A DNA stretch of 64,000 bases from Pelosinus propionicus DSM 13327 (GTDB lineage: Bacteria > Bacillota > Negativicutes > DSM-13327), in assembly GCF_900114615.1 (NCBI RefSeq), contig NZ_FOTS01000009.1:62001-126000 (forward strand). The letters run 5' to 3'. The position numbers were made by a program, and so were the translations under genes. Positions 19,378 to 28,929 of the stretch are shown here, in pieces (within the stretch, counting starts at the first letter, position 1; every line of letters starts with the position of its first letter). The notes under the pieces are model-generated. The model saw only the letters and a program-made list of their open reading frames with translations, was not told the origin of the DNA and ran no database searches.

Positions 19378-20328
19378 TCAATGATTTCGTAAAAACATTT
19401 CAACGGTTTTTAAAGATGGCAATCCCTTTCTTCCCCCAAGAGCCTGAGTATTCAGAGCCGCTACAGCACTGGCAAATTCTGCACATTTTTTCAGGGACAT
19501 GTTGTGGAGAATTCCATATAAGAAACCTCCGTGATAACTATCCCCGCATCCTGTGGTATCTACGACATTGTCCATTTTAAATGCAGGTTGATGAAATACA
19601 CCAATATCGTTGTCGAAGACCCAGCTTCCATTGATTCCATCAGTTATTCCAACAAGTTCTAAGCCGGATTTTATCAATGTCTCGCCTGCTCGATCTATTT
19701 TAGTTTCACCTGTATAGGCAAAAGCGAATTCTTTTGCCAAAATGCAAATATCTACCTTTGGTACAATCTGCCGCATATTCTGATTATATCGATTTGCACC
19801 ACCGTCAAATGATATTTTAACTCCCGCATGTTTTGCAATATCGATAGCCGCTAAACTAGCTTCTAAATGCCTACCATTCAAATGAAGAACTTTGGCTCCT
19901 TGTATAATGTGGGTATACTTTGTAATGTCCTTTATTTCTGGAACTGATCCAGGATGATAGAGAATCGCACGAATGCCAGTGTCTTTCTCCACTAGTATAT
20001 TGGCTATTGAAGAAGTCTGTTCCGAGAAAATTTCAAGGCAGTGTGTTTGCACATTATACTTTTTAAAGTCTTCTGCAATCAGTAAGCCGCTCCAATCATC
20101 CCCTAGATTATCAATCATTATCGTCTTTGCTCCTAATTTTGCCAGCGTCACCATCGCTGTGGCAACCGGTCCACCGCCATCAAGAACCATATTGGATGCC
20201 TTTTGTACTTCTCTGGTCTTAGGAAAAGCATCCACAACAGTAAACATATCTATAGTGGATACCCCAATCCCTACCACATCCACCTTGTTATTTACTTCAT
20301 CATACATAACATCACTCACTCTTTTCAC
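19378..20328 (-). CDS. PfkB-family carbohydrate kinase
   Basis: 316 residues of the ribokinase/PfkB family. Features are the N-terminal VVGIGVSTIDMF, the substrate-side GGGPVATAMVTLAKLG, and the catalytic anion-hole motif DTTGCGDSYHGGF near residue 265. It phosphorylates a sugar or sugar phosphate with ATP. The substrate cannot be read from the sequence. It follows the PTS IIC gene by 80 bp, which contain a GCGTGC/GCACGC hairpin (20352-20396) that could act as a partial terminator. The start is uncertain: GTG 20328 or ATG 20307, neither with a strong Shine-Dalgarno site. Confidence 0.9.
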   Translation of the reverse strand: MKRVSDVMYDEVNNKVDVVGIGVSTIDMFTVVDAFPKTREVQKASNMVLDGGGPVATAMVTLAKLGAKTIMIDNLGDDWSGLLIAEDFKKYNVQTHCLEIFSEQTSSIANILVEKDTGIRAILYHPGSVPEIKDITKYTHIIQGAKVLHLNGRHLEASLAAIDIAKHAGVKISFDGGANRYNQNMRQIVPKVDICILAKEFAFAYTGETKIDRAGETLIKSGLELVGITDGINGSWVFDNDIGVFHQPAFKMDNVVDTTGCGDSYHGGFLYGILHNMSLKKCAEFASAVAALNTQALGGRKGLPSLKTVEMFLRNH

Positions 20329-20351
20329 TTATTATCTACTATACTACAAAG

Positions 20352-20396
20352 AGAAGCAGCGTGCTATTCTTACTTTTTAGAACGGCACGCTTTTCT
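20352..20396 (-). terminator. Intercistronic hairpin between PTS IIC and PfkB genes
   Basis: AGAA..GCGTGC..TTCT pairs with AGAA..GCACGC..TTCT around a poly-A loop. The T content after it is low, so it would be a partial terminator or processing site. Confidence 0.45.
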
Positions 20397-20408
20397 CGAT
20401 TTTTCAGC

Positions 20409-21782
20409 CTAGCCCTGCACGTTGTTAATGGCATGAGCTTTGGTTTTTATATGATTTGGAATCACCAGTACTATTACTAGAATCGCAACAAGGATATAAA
20501 TCCCTGCTGGGCCTACTGCATCATATGCTTTACCTAACAAAATTCCTAGAAAACCAAAATCTGCATCACCAAAAGTTGTGTTCTGAAATCCTAACTGCCC
20601 AAGAACAGGAAGTAGAAATGCAGGCAAAAAAGTAATGGCCAAACCATTTACAAAAGCTCCCAATGCAGCTCCTTTTCTACCGCCAGTAGCATTTCCATAG
20701 ATTCCAGCCGTAGCACCGCAGAAGAAATGTGGAACAAGCCCTGGTATGATGAGCACACCTCCAGCGGTTCCTAATAGTAACATACCTATTATACCGCCAA
20801 TAAAGGAACTAATAAAGCCGATTACAACAGCTGTCGGGGCATAAGTAAAGAATACAGCGCAATCTACAGCAGGAATCGCATTAGGTATGATTTTCGTTGC
20901 AATTCCTTGAAAAGCAGGAATTAAATCACCAAGAATCATTCGAACACCTGCATACACAATGGTAACACCAACAGCAAATTTTAGAGCCGACATGATTGCA
21001 AATAGAAAGGGTGACATTTCACCAGATAAAGTATTTACATAGCTAGCTCCCGCAGCAAAAGCTGCAATTAAATAAAATATCATCATGGTCAAAGCTGTAG
21101 ATATAGTAGTATCTCTGAGAAATCCCCATTGTTCAGGTACTTCCATTTTTTCTGTACTCTCTTCTGGTTTTCCAGCAAATTTGCCAACCCATGCAGATAA
21201 ATAATAACCTAGGCTACCAAAGTGTCCCATGGCAATTTCATCACCATCTGTCACCTTTAACGTATATTTTTGACCAATTGCTGGTGAGATGGCACTCCAC
21301 GCTCCAAGAATAAAACCACCAATAAAAATCAGTTCAGCCCCTTTCATGCCTGAAGCACCTAAAACCGCTGAAAGAAGACACGCCATGAAAAAACTATGAT
21401 GCCCTGTTAGAAACACATATTTATATTTGGTAAATCTTGCAATAAGAAGATTAATTACTAAACCAGCTACAAGAATGGACATGGTTTCAATGCCAAGTAC
21501 TTTTTGTGCTACGGAAACGATGGCTTCGTTATTAGGAACTACACCAGTAATGTGAAAACCTTCTTCAATCATTTTTCCCAGGGGTGTCAAATTGGCAACA
21601 ATAAAATCAGCACCCGCTCCTAGCATCAAATAGCCTAGAATTGGTTTCAAGGTTCCTGTCATGACTTTGAACGTAGGCCTTTTTAGGGCTACTAGACCGA
21701 TAAGTGCCATGATTCCCATTAATAATGCCGGTTGTTTTAGTACGTCCCGAAAGAATTCTAGAATGATGGTAAATGTGGACAT
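20409..21782 (-). CDS. PTS transporter subunit IIC, ascorbate (UlaA/SgaT) family
   Basis: 457 residues, about ten or more membrane helices. Segments match the UlaA/SgaT family: KPILGYLMLGAGADFIVANL, FLTGHHSFFMACLL, GYYLSAWVGK, and GLVPHFFCGATAGIYGNATGG. It forms the membrane channel that brings in sugar coupled to phosphoryl transfer from IIB. It begins 12 bp after the IIB gene with AGGGGGT upstream. The family includes L-ascorbate transporters, but no Ula catabolic genes (UlaD/E/F/G) are nearby, so the substrate is open. Confidence 0.9.
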   Translation of the reverse strand: MSTFTIILEFFRDVLKQPALLMGIMALIGLVALKRPTFKVMTGTLKPILGYLMLGAGADFIVANLTPLGKMIEEGFHITGVVPNNEAIVSVAQKVLGIETMSILVAGLVINLLIARFTKYKYVFLTGHHSFFMACLLSAVLGASGMKGAELIFIGGFILGAWSAISPAIGQKYTLKVTDGDEIAMGHFGSLGYYLSAWVGKFAGKPEESTEKMEVPEQWGFLRDTTISTALTMMIFYLIAAFAAGASYVNTLSGEMSPFLFAIMSALKFAVGVTIVYAGVRMILGDLIPAFQGIATKIIPNAIPAVDCAVFFTYAPTAVVIGFISSFIGGIIGMLLLGTAGGVLIIPGLVPHFFCGATAGIYGNATGGRKGAALGAFVNGLAITFLPAFLLPVLGQLGFQNTTFGDADFGFLGILLGKAYDAVGPAGIYILVAILVIVLVIPNHIKTKAHAINNVQG

Positions 21783-21794
21783 AGATCATACCCC

Positions 21795-22082
21795 CTACAT
21801 TTTACTTTCTTGTATTCTTTTTAGAATCTCAAGTACATCTTCTTCAATCTTTTTCTTATTAATGTAGCTTCGAACCACCGCCACTTTACGCCCCTCAAAT
21901 TGATAGGCCAACTCTTTTACCGTAATAATCAGGTCCGCCTTTTTCCCTTGGGCCGAATTAAAGTCTGCTGATTCTACAGAAGCTTTAATATGATGATCTT
22001 CACAAATCTCATCAATTTTCATTTTCAACATAATACTGCTGCCAATCCCATTTCCACACACGGTTAAGATCGTAAGCATCAT
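21795..22082 (-). CDS. PTS subunit IIB, ascorbate/galactitol type
   Basis: 95 residues. The phosphorylatable cysteine is C9 in LTVCGNGIGSSIMLK, the P-loop-like motif of IIB proteins of the UlaB/GatB kind. A cytoplasmic protein that passes phosphate from an EIIA histidine to the incoming sugar. GATAGGAGGTGA precedes the ATG. It lies 4 bp after the regulator gene and 12 bp before IIC, so one transcript is certain or nearly so. Confidence 0.93.
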   Translation of the reverse strand: MMLTILTVCGNGIGSSIMLKMKIDEICEDHHIKASVESADFNSAQGKKADLIITVKELAYQFEGRKVAVVRSYINKKKIEEDVLEILKRIQESKM

Positions 22083-22086
22083 TGGG

Positions 22087-24297
22087 TCACCTCCTATCTA
22101 CTTCTTTGCTGTTGATATATGCTACTATTTCTTCTTTACTACTCGCTGCATCCGCCGTTGCTTTAAACTCTTCATCATCTAATAATTGCATTAATTCAGC
22201 TAACGCTTTTAAATGGGTAGTATTATCTACGGCGCACAAGAAAACTGCTACGCTAACAGGATCATTCTCCTTACTGCCAAAGTTCACTGGGGCCTTTAAA
22301 GTTATCAACGCCATTCCCACTTTTTTTACTCCATCTTCTGGCCTTGCATGAGGCATGGCAATCCCTTTTGCGATAACGATATAGGCTCCCATTTTCTTTA
22401 CCGTGCTCACCATGGCATCCACATAGCGATGTTCAATCAAACCAGAATCCTCTAAAAGTTTTCCTCCTTTATAAATCACTTCCTCCCAGCTCTTCGTTTT
22501 TACATTTACCTCTATCATATCTGCTGTTAATAGCTCTCTTAACAATGGTTGTACAACTCCCTTCTTCCCTATATTGTCTGCTTTTAAAATTTTCGCCAAT
22601 CCTGCTACTAATGCATCATAATTTTTTATGTCACAATGCTCTTCAATCAATGTTAGTGTCTGGAGAAAAATATCCTTTGGCTGAAAGTGATATTGGATTA
22701 AATATTTTTTTAATTTCTCAACATCTTTTTCCAAAAGCATCGGATTGACCTGTACACAGGGAACTACATCAGTTTTTACGGGTAGTGTTGTTACTATAAG
22801 ATCAACTTTCCGATCTCTGAGAACTTGATTTACTTGACGATAAGCAATCACATCCACAATCTTCACATAGAATAATTGCTGTAATCTGGAAGATAATAAT
22901 CTGGCAGTACCTAACCCCGTACTACAAACCACCAGAATTTTCTTTTCCATTTCATTCTTGTCTTTTAATTTTTCTAAAGCCGCGCCAAAATGTAAAGTAA
23001 AATACCCAATTTCTTCATCATTAAATGATTTGCCGATATAACCTTCTACCGATGCCATACTGTTTTTTACAATTTGAAACAGTTGATGATATCTTACTTT
23101 AATTTCATCTAGTACTGGATTTTTTAATTTTAAATCATTTTTAAGTCTATAGATGGCAGGTCGTAAATGCTCTAGCAAACCGCTAAATAGGTCTTCATCC
23201 TGAATCAAAGATTCCTGCTGCAACCTTTGACTTACTTCTTCTAGAATCTTCCCTGTTACAATTTGAAGAGCCGGCCAATCTTCATTGGATGAGGTATTTG
23301 ATGCATATACGTTGCTGCCAAGCAGATGAATGGTGATATATCCAATTTCAGCATAGGGAACTTCAATCTTAAATTCTTCTTCCAGCTTGCTTGCGACATA
23401 AGATGCAGCGGCAAACTCCTTTGTGGTCTCATAGCTTTTAAGCTCGTTATACGGCATTACAATATCTCTGCCTAAATTGATTCTTTTTATAGCAATTGCT
23501 ATGTGCATGACCAAGCCATAAAATGCCTCATCAGAAAAAGTGGTTTCTAACTGCTTTTCTGCCTCAATCACGCACCCCTCAATAAAAGGGATATTCATAT
23601 TGGAAAACATATTAGAAATTTCCGATTGAGAAAAAATCGTATTCATATTTTTTAACATTTGTGATATTTCTTGATTTAAGAAACCTCGCACTTCTATACA
23701 TTTCATTAATAGTTCAATGGATGCGCGACGCAGATATCTTTCCTCTCCCATGATTTTTATCCCATGATTTGTGGAGGAAATCAATGTTAAGTGATTGTCT
23801 TTCAATACTTCTCTTACTTTACTTAAATCTTTAATTACGGTACTACGGCTTGTTTTTAACCTTTCACCAAGATCATCAATCGTCATATAGTTTTCCTGCT
23901 GCAGCAATACAGCCAAAATTATTTCAACTCGTTCTTCTTGAGAAGCTATATAATGATAATTTTCCCGGTCTAACAGTTTCTGCATAATCATTTCCACAAT
24001 CTGAGGAGAGGCAGTATAAGTGATTCCTACATTAGGCTTACGAAGAAATTGTGGAAACTTATTGTATTCTAGAAACTCATCTATTTTATCCAAGCTATAG
24101 CGAATTTGTCGCGGAGTGCTATGCAAAGCCTCTGCTAAAGCAGAAATCGTTACAGCCTGGTCACTGCTTGTAATCATTTGAAATAATTGAGCAGACATTT
24201 CATTGAGTGTAATACCTATCACCTCTTTTTCATTTCCATTATATAACACAGAAAGACACTCATAAAAGAGTAAGATTTGGCGTACTAATTGTGACAA
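22087..24297 (-). CDS. BglG/MtlR-like PTS-controlled transcription regulator with EIIB-like and EIIA domains
   Basis: Up to 736 residues from a TTG. No good Shine-Dalgarno site supports that start; ATT 24213 or ATG 24198 are closer to an AGAGGTG and are possible. Domain order: two helix-turn-helix units (about 45-80 and 135-175), two PTS regulation domains with phosphorylatable His (GLVMHIAIAIKR, YITIHLLGS; LLEHLRPAIYRL, YFTLHFGAALE), a GatB-like domain with Cys (VVCSTGLGTARLL), and a C-terminal fructose/mannitol-type EIIA with His in KGIAMPHARPEDG. It should activate the PTS genes directly downstream when substrate drains phosphate. No other EIIA gene is next to IIB and IIC, so this C-terminal domain may also serve transport. 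Confidence 0.9.
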   Translation of the reverse strand: MSQLVRQILLFYECLSVLYNGNEKEVIGITLNEMSAQLFQMITSSDQAVTISALAEALHSTPRQIRYSLDKIDEFLEYNKFPQFLRKPNVGITYTASPQIVEMIMQKLLDRENYHYIASQEERVEIILAVLLQQENYMTIDDLGERLKTSRSTVIKDLSKVREVLKDNHLTLISSTNHGIKIMGEERYLRRASIELLMKCIEVRGFLNQEISQMLKNMNTIFSQSEISNMFSNMNIPFIEGCVIEAEKQLETTFSDEAFYGLVMHIAIAIKRINLGRDIVMPYNELKSYETTKEFAAASYVASKLEEEFKIEVPYAEIGYITIHLLGSNVYASNTSSNEDWPALQIVTGKILEEVSQRLQQESLIQDEDLFSGLLEHLRPAIYRLKNDLKLKNPVLDEIKVRYHQLFQIVKNSMASVEGYIGKSFNDEEIGYFTLHFGAALEKLKDKNEMEKKILVVCSTGLGTARLLSSRLQQLFYVKIVDVIAYRQVNQVLRDRKVDLIVTTLPVKTDVVPCVQVNPMLLEKDVEKLKKYLIQYHFQPKDIFLQTLTLIEEHCDIKNYDALVAGLAKILKADNIGKKGVVQPLLRELLTADMIEVNVKTKSWEEVIYKGGKLLEDSGLIEHRYVDAMVSTVKKMGAYIVIAKGIAMPHARPEDGVKKVGMALITLKAPVNFGSKENDPVSVAVFLCAVDNTTHLKALAELMQLLDDEEFKATADAASSKEEIVAYINSKEVDRR

Positions 24298-24335
24298 AAC
24301 TAACCTAATAACAACTTATATCGATCATAAAAAGA

Positions 24336-24380
24336 CAAACCTCCTATACGAATTCTCGCTGGAATTCGTATAGGAGGTTT
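24336..24380 (-). terminator. Strong terminator hairpin after the FolT-like gene
   Basis: A perfect 16-bp stem (24340-24355 with 24362-24377, CCTCCTATACGAATTC / GAATTCGTATAGGAGG) with a 6-nt loop, flanked by AAA/TTT. On the minus strand GTTTGTCTTTTT follows. Confidence 0.88.
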
Positions 24381-24394
24381 TATGCCAGAACAGG

Positions 24395-24937
24395 CTATTG
24401 GGATGATCCTACTGATTGTTCACGATAACAGAATTTTAATCTGTCTACCACAGCATAAATCAGCATGCAGTATATCGGGATCAGAATACCTTGTGTAATC
24501 AATCTTGCAGGCAGTGTAACCCAAAAAGGAATACCAAAATGCCATTGCAGTAAACAAGGCACTAGGATCATGGCAACTAAAATCTGACTTACAGCAATTG
24601 CTAAATACATACGCCATCGCAAACAATCTTTATAATTGCCACCTCCTGCAATGATCCCTGCAAGAAAACCATGTAATCCGGCAGCAATCGTAAAAGTTGG
24701 CAGAAATATACCTGATGGTGCCAGGATAAATCCCAGCACATCACCAATCAAGCCTGCAAGAAAACCTAATCTTGCACCTAACAAAATACCACTCAGTACT
24801 AATGGCAGCGTGCCAAACCCGATTCTAATACTTTCAACACCTTCAAATGGAATATGAACGCTACAAATTCTACTTAAAATCATATTTAGAGCAATAAAAA
24901 TGGCCATAAGCGTAATACTTCGAACCGATACCGTCAT
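24395..24937 (-). CDS. folT: ECF transporter S component, FolT (folate) family
   Basis: 180 residues, about six membrane helices. Matches to FolT include IALNMILSRICSV near the start, GVESIRIGFGTLPLVLSGILLGARLGFLAGLIGDVLGF, and GIFLPTFTIAAGLHGFLAGII. It would bind folate at the membrane and pair with shared ECF A/A'/T proteins encoded elsewhere. The placement downstream of the tetrahydrofolate-using histidine genes (ftcD, fchA, fhs) supports a folate role. The 121 bp before it hold no visible tetrahydrofolate riboswitch. Only the substrate is in doubt; other vitamin S components share this architecture. Confidence 0.82.
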   Translation of the reverse strand: MTVSVRSITLMAIFIALNMILSRICSVHIPFEGVESIRIGFGTLPLVLSGILLGARLGFLAGLIGDVLGFILAPSGIFLPTFTIAAGLHGFLAGIIAGGGNYKDCLRWRMYLAIAVSQILVAMILVPCLLQWHFGIPFWVTLPARLITQGILIPIYCMLIYAVVDRLKFCYREQSVGSSQ

Positions 24938-25058
24938 TACATCACCTAAGTTTCAATTCTATTACTGGTTTAGCAGTTGAAAATATTTTAGCACATTTCA
25001 CCATCTGATAAAATCCCCCAGATTATTTTCACTCCTATATTGCAGGATTTCATTTGCT

Positions 25059-26588
25059 TTAATAAATTTTCAATTGTCCAGCCACCGCTTCTACTTCTTG
25101 AACGATTCTGCCGCTGGCAATTAAATTATGAAGTGTTTTAATGTCGGGTGCCGGTACCCGATCCTCATCTAAATGCGATACAACACTACGAATGGTTTGA
25201 TGAGCTTTAGCTGTTCCATCACCGGCTGTAAGAGGTGCTAAAAAGTCAATACCTTGTGCAGCGGCCAGCATTTCAATCGCTAATACGTTGCAGACATTAT
25301 CCAAAATTTCTCTAGCTTGACGAGCAGCAATCGTTCCCATGCTTACATGGTCTTCCTGATTCGCAGAAGTCGGAATGGAATCGGCACTAGCTGGATGCAC
25401 CAGAACTTTATTCTCCGATACCAATGCAGCTGCAACATATTGCGTGATCATAAGACCAGAGTCAACCCCTGGGAAAGCTGTCAAAAATGCTGGCAAATCG
25501 CTTAAATGCACATCTAACAAACGGTTAGTACGCCGTTCAGAAATATTGCCTAGTTCAGCAATTGCCAGTTTAAGATAATCCATGACTAAAGCAATCGGCT
25601 GTCCATGAAAATTTCCTCCGGAAATGGCTTCACCTGTTTCCGGCATAATGAGCGGGTTATCTGTTGCCGCATTAATTTCGACATTTAAGGTTTCCTCTGC
25701 ACGCCTAAGAGCATCTTTAGAGGCACCATGCACTTGAGGTATACAGCGTAATGAATATGCATCCTGTACTTTTTTGCAATTAATATGAGAAGCAATTATA
25801 GCACTATGGGCAGTTAGGCGCAACATATTTTGCGTAGTCGCAACCTGACCGGGATGTGCTCTAACTTGGCTAATGCGCAGATCAAAAGCCGCCCTAGTAC
25901 CTTTTAAAGCTTCCACACTTAATCCTGCTGCAATATCTGCTGCCTTCATCAAATTAACAGCATCATGCCAGGCAATCGTACCAACCGCAGTCATAATTTG
26001 TGTACCATTTATCAATGCCAATCCTTCTTTGCCACTCAATACAATGGGCTCTAGACCACAAGCTTTTAACGCATCAGCACCTGCTAGCAACTGACCACTC
26101 AGATAAGCCTCACCTTCCCCTAGCATAACTAGCACCATATGTGAAAGAGGTGCTAAATCACCGCTGGCACCGACTGATCCTTTAGCTGGGATTGCAGGAC
26201 ATATTCGTTTATTAAGAAGATTTAACAGCATTTCTACTGTTGACAACCGAATCCCCGAATAACCTTTTGCCAATGAATTCGCTCTCAGCAGCATAGCCGA
26301 GCGGACAACATCTTCTGACAAATGATCGCCAACACCAGTAGCATGACTTAAAATCAGGTTACGCTGCAACTTTGCCCTTTCATCTTTTGAAATAAAGATG
26401 GTACTGAAATCGCCAAACCCAGTGGAAATACCATAAACAGGTTTTTCTTCTTCTAATATTTTATCAACGATCTGTCTGCTGGCAATAATTTGTTCGCGTC
26501 CTTTATTACTGAGTCTAACTTCTTCATAATTGCGTGCTACCTTTATGACATCTTCCAATGTTAAGGAATTTCCATCTAACACAATCAT
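25059..26588 (-). CDS. hutH: Histidine ammonia-lyase
   Basis: 509 residues from ATG 26588, with GGAGGGG 8 bases upstream (the longer frame to 26606 contains this site). The MIO cofactor tripeptide is A141-S142-G143 in KGSVGASGDLAPLSHM. Other family motifs: YGISTGFGDF, LILSHATGVG, LINGTQIM, ATDNPL, GGNFHGQP. It removes ammonia from histidine to give urocanate, the first step of the pathway. It follows the permease gene by 39 bp. Confidence 0.97.
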   Translation of the reverse strand: MIVLDGNSLTLEDVIKVARNYEEVRLSNKGREQIIASRQIVDKILEEEKPVYGISTGFGDFSTIFISKDERAKLQRNLILSHATGVGDHLSEDVVRSAMLLRANSLAKGYSGIRLSTVEMLLNLLNKRICPAIPAKGSVGASGDLAPLSHMVLVMLGEGEAYLSGQLLAGADALKACGLEPIVLSGKEGLALINGTQIMTAVGTIAWHDAVNLMKAADIAAGLSVEALKGTRAAFDLRISQVRAHPGQVATTQNMLRLTAHSAIIASHINCKKVQDAYSLRCIPQVHGASKDALRRAEETLNVEINAATDNPLIMPETGEAISGGNFHGQPIALVMDYLKLAIAELGNISERRTNRLLDVHLSDLPAFLTAFPGVDSGLMITQYVAAALVSENKVLVHPASADSIPTSANQEDHVSMGTIAARQAREILDNVCNVLAIEMLAAAQGIDFLAPLTAGDGTAKAHQTIRSVVSHLDEDRVPAPDIKTLHNLIASGRIVQEVEAVAGQLKIY

Positions 26589-26627
26589 CCTGAATCCCCT
26601 CCGCATTTTTCGAAAATTTCTGCTAAT

Positions 26628-28064
26628 TTATTTGCTAATTTCTGCTGGTTTTTCTTCACGCTTACTATGAATCAAGATGTAATACAAATAAATAGCTATG
26701 ATAATTGGCAAACCAGTATAAAGGACAATCTCCTGTCCATCAATGAAGGCTAAACTTGCGATAATACAAATATTCAAGATTATTGCCAGAATTGGCAGCG
26801 CGGGATATAGTGGCGTTCTAAAAACCAAATCATTCAAATTGCCGCCGATTTCAAGGAAATGTTTACGAAAATTAATTTGGCACCAAGAGATGACAATCCA
26901 GATCAAGCAGCCAGTCAAACCTACACTAGACATCAGCCATATATAAACAGTGTCAGCAGCATATTCACTGGTCAACAATGATAATGCAGATAATAACAGT
27001 GTCAAAAAAATACCATTCGTGGGCACGCCCCCCGAATTTAAATGCCCTAACCATTTTGGCGCATGGCCGTCTTTAGACATTGACCAGAGTAAACGCGAAC
27101 AAACATATAATGCAGAATTACTGGCTGATAAGGCCGAAGTAAGAACAACAAAGCTCATAATATCTTTTGCAATGGGGATTCCGATACGACCAAATACATA
27201 GGCAAAGGGGCTTTCTAGCACACCTGCTTCTTTATAAGGAATGGTTGCTCCCAATACAATGATTGCCAGAACATAGAACACAATGATGCGAAAAACAACA
27301 CCTTTAATAACTTTAGGCACATTTTTACCAGGATCTTCACATTCTCCAGCTGCCACACCTACCAGTTCCGATCCTTGGAAGGAATAGACTACCGTAATCA
27401 TAGTCAAAAACAAAGCCCAGCCGCCATTTGGAAATAACCCAGTCCCAGTGTTAAAGTTGGAAAATCCAATCGCTCCTTCATTTCCAACAGCACCAAACAT
27501 CAAACCTGCACCAGCAAGAATAAAGGCAATAATAGCTGCAACCTTGATACCTGCAAACCAAAACTCAGTTTCACCATAAACTTTAACGGAAATTAGATTC
27601 AGAGCAGTTACTAATACAGCAAATAATACACACCAAATCCAAATAGATACATCAGGAAACCACAATGACATAATAATTGCAGATGCGGTAAAGTTAGCTG
27701 CAATACAAACTGCCCAGTTAATCCAATACAACCATCCTACTGTAAAACCAACGCCGGGGGAAATAAATTTCATAGCATAACTTTGAAATGATCCTGATAC
27801 AGGCATTGCCACGGCAAGTTCTCCTAAACATAGGAGAGCCAAGTACATAACCATCCCGCCAAATAGAAAAGCTAACACCGCACCAATTGGTCCCGCTTCA
27901 CTCACCACTTGCCCAGCACCTAGAAATAACCCCGTACCAATGGTACCACCAATGGAAATCATCATCATATGCCGAGATTTCAAATCACGATGGAGACCTT
28001 TCTTTTCTGGAACTAATGCTTCGGTATCCACCGCCTGCTTTTTGGGGCCTTTCAGCGTTGTCAC
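26628..28064 (-). CDS. APC-family amino acid permease, probably for histidine
   Basis: About 478 residues, twelve membrane helices. The longest frame starts at 28079, but GGAGGGG overlaps those codons and points to GTG 28064. The N-terminal motif MISIGGTIGTGLFLGAG and GSELVGVAAGECEDPGKNVPKVI are typical of the AAT/LysP-HisP type of amino acid:proton symporters. It lies between fchA and hutH in the histidine cluster, so histidine uptake (HutT-like role) is the natural inference. The sequence alone does not fix the substrate. Confidence 0.9.
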   Translation of the reverse strand: MTTLKGPKKQAVDTEALVPEKKGLHRDLKSRHMMMISIGGTIGTGLFLGAGQVVSEAGPIGAVLAFLFGGMVMYLALLCLGELAVAMPVSGSFQSYAMKFISPGVGFTVGWLYWINWAVCIAANFTASAIIMSLWFPDVSIWIWCVLFAVLVTALNLISVKVYGETEFWFAGIKVAAIIAFILAGAGLMFGAVGNEGAIGFSNFNTGTGLFPNGGWALFLTMITVVYSFQGSELVGVAAGECEDPGKNVPKVIKGVVFRIIVFYVLAIIVLGATIPYKEAGVLESPFAYVFGRIGIPIAKDIMSFVVLTSALSASNSALYVCSRLLWSMSKDGHAPKWLGHLNSGGVPTNGIFLTLLLSALSLLTSEYAADTVYIWLMSSVGLTGCLIWIVISWCQINFRKHFLEIGGNLNDLVFRTPLYPALPILAIILNICIIASLAFIDGQEIVLYTGLPIIIAIYLYYILIHSKREEKPAEISK

Positions 28065-28135
28065 AATAATCCCCTCCACATTCTTTTTTCGTTTTTAATT
28101 ATCTTCTCGTTTTTAGAAATTTACAGCACTTCATT

Positions 28136-28759
28136 TCATATTTTTTCATTTGCAGTTTTAACGAGTTGATCCATTAACACTTCTGAGCGTGCCACCATAG
28201 TTTCAACCCGGCTTGCCATCTCAGCAACAAAATCATCATCTTTGATTGACCCCAGATTAATTCGTACATTATAGATAGCAGACCACATAGCAGCTTCTGC
28301 CATTCTTCCTGCTACAGCTGCATCACTTGCCGCATTGATGTTACCAATAGAAAGAATTTTTCCTGCTAGCTCTAATACATCCAGACAAGTCTCGGCAACA
28401 GTAAATGGTAATGCAGATGCAGCCTTGAGGGATTCTTGAATGACTTTTGTACGCATCTGTTTTTCTTCTTCAGTATTCTTAGATAATTTATAGGCCTTCA
28501 TTACCTGATTAAAAGCTTTTGTATCCTCGTCAATATATTTTTCCAGGGCCGTCAAACGTTCTTCAAAATCTAATGATAACCGCTTGCATTGTTCATGCAC
28601 CACTTCATATTTTTTACTACCTACTGTTAGGTTTCCTACCATAATCCCCAGCGCAGCCCCGATGGCTCCAGCTAAAGCTGCTGCGCTGCCACCTCCTGGC
28701 GCCGGGGAGTCTGATTTTAGTTCTGCTAAAAAGTCTGTGATACTTTTGTCGATCAGCAT
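28136..28759 (-). CDS. fchA: Formiminotetrahydrofolate cyclodeaminase
   Basis: 207 residues, the cyclodeaminase domain alone, with the signature SPAPGGGSAAALAGAIGAALG near the start. It converts 5-formimino-tetrahydrofolate to 5,10-methenyl-tetrahydrofolate and ammonia. In mammals this domain is fused to FtcD; here it is a separate gene, as in clostridia. GGGAGG precedes the ATG. It is separated from ftcD by 170 bp without any visible gene. Confidence 0.95.
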   Translation of the reverse strand: MLIDKSITDFLAELKSDSPAPGGGSAAALAGAIGAALGIMVGNLTVGSKKYEVVHEQCKRLSLDFEERLTALEKYIDEDTKAFNQVMKAYKLSKNTEEEKQMRTKVIQESLKAASALPFTVAETCLDVLELAGKILSIGNINAASDAAVAGRMAEAAMWSAIYNVRINLGSIKDDDFVAEMASRVETMVARSEVLMDQLVKTANEKI

Positions 28760-28929
28760 ACTATTAACTACCTCCCAATTTTATCAGTGTACTCTCAAAA
28801 AACTACCATATATAAGCCTAAATAACAGGCAAAAGATAAGCATAACGATTAATGCATATTAAGTAAAAGTTTGCTCATCTTTAGCTCCTAAATGAAACTT
28901 CCTAAAAGACTAGCTGTATAGTTTGGCAA

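Noticed and set aside
24938-25058. Possible tetrahydrofolate riboswitch before folT
   Set aside because: The region has a GGAGTGAAAATAA stretch but lacks the pairing and conserved core of the known THF riboswitches.
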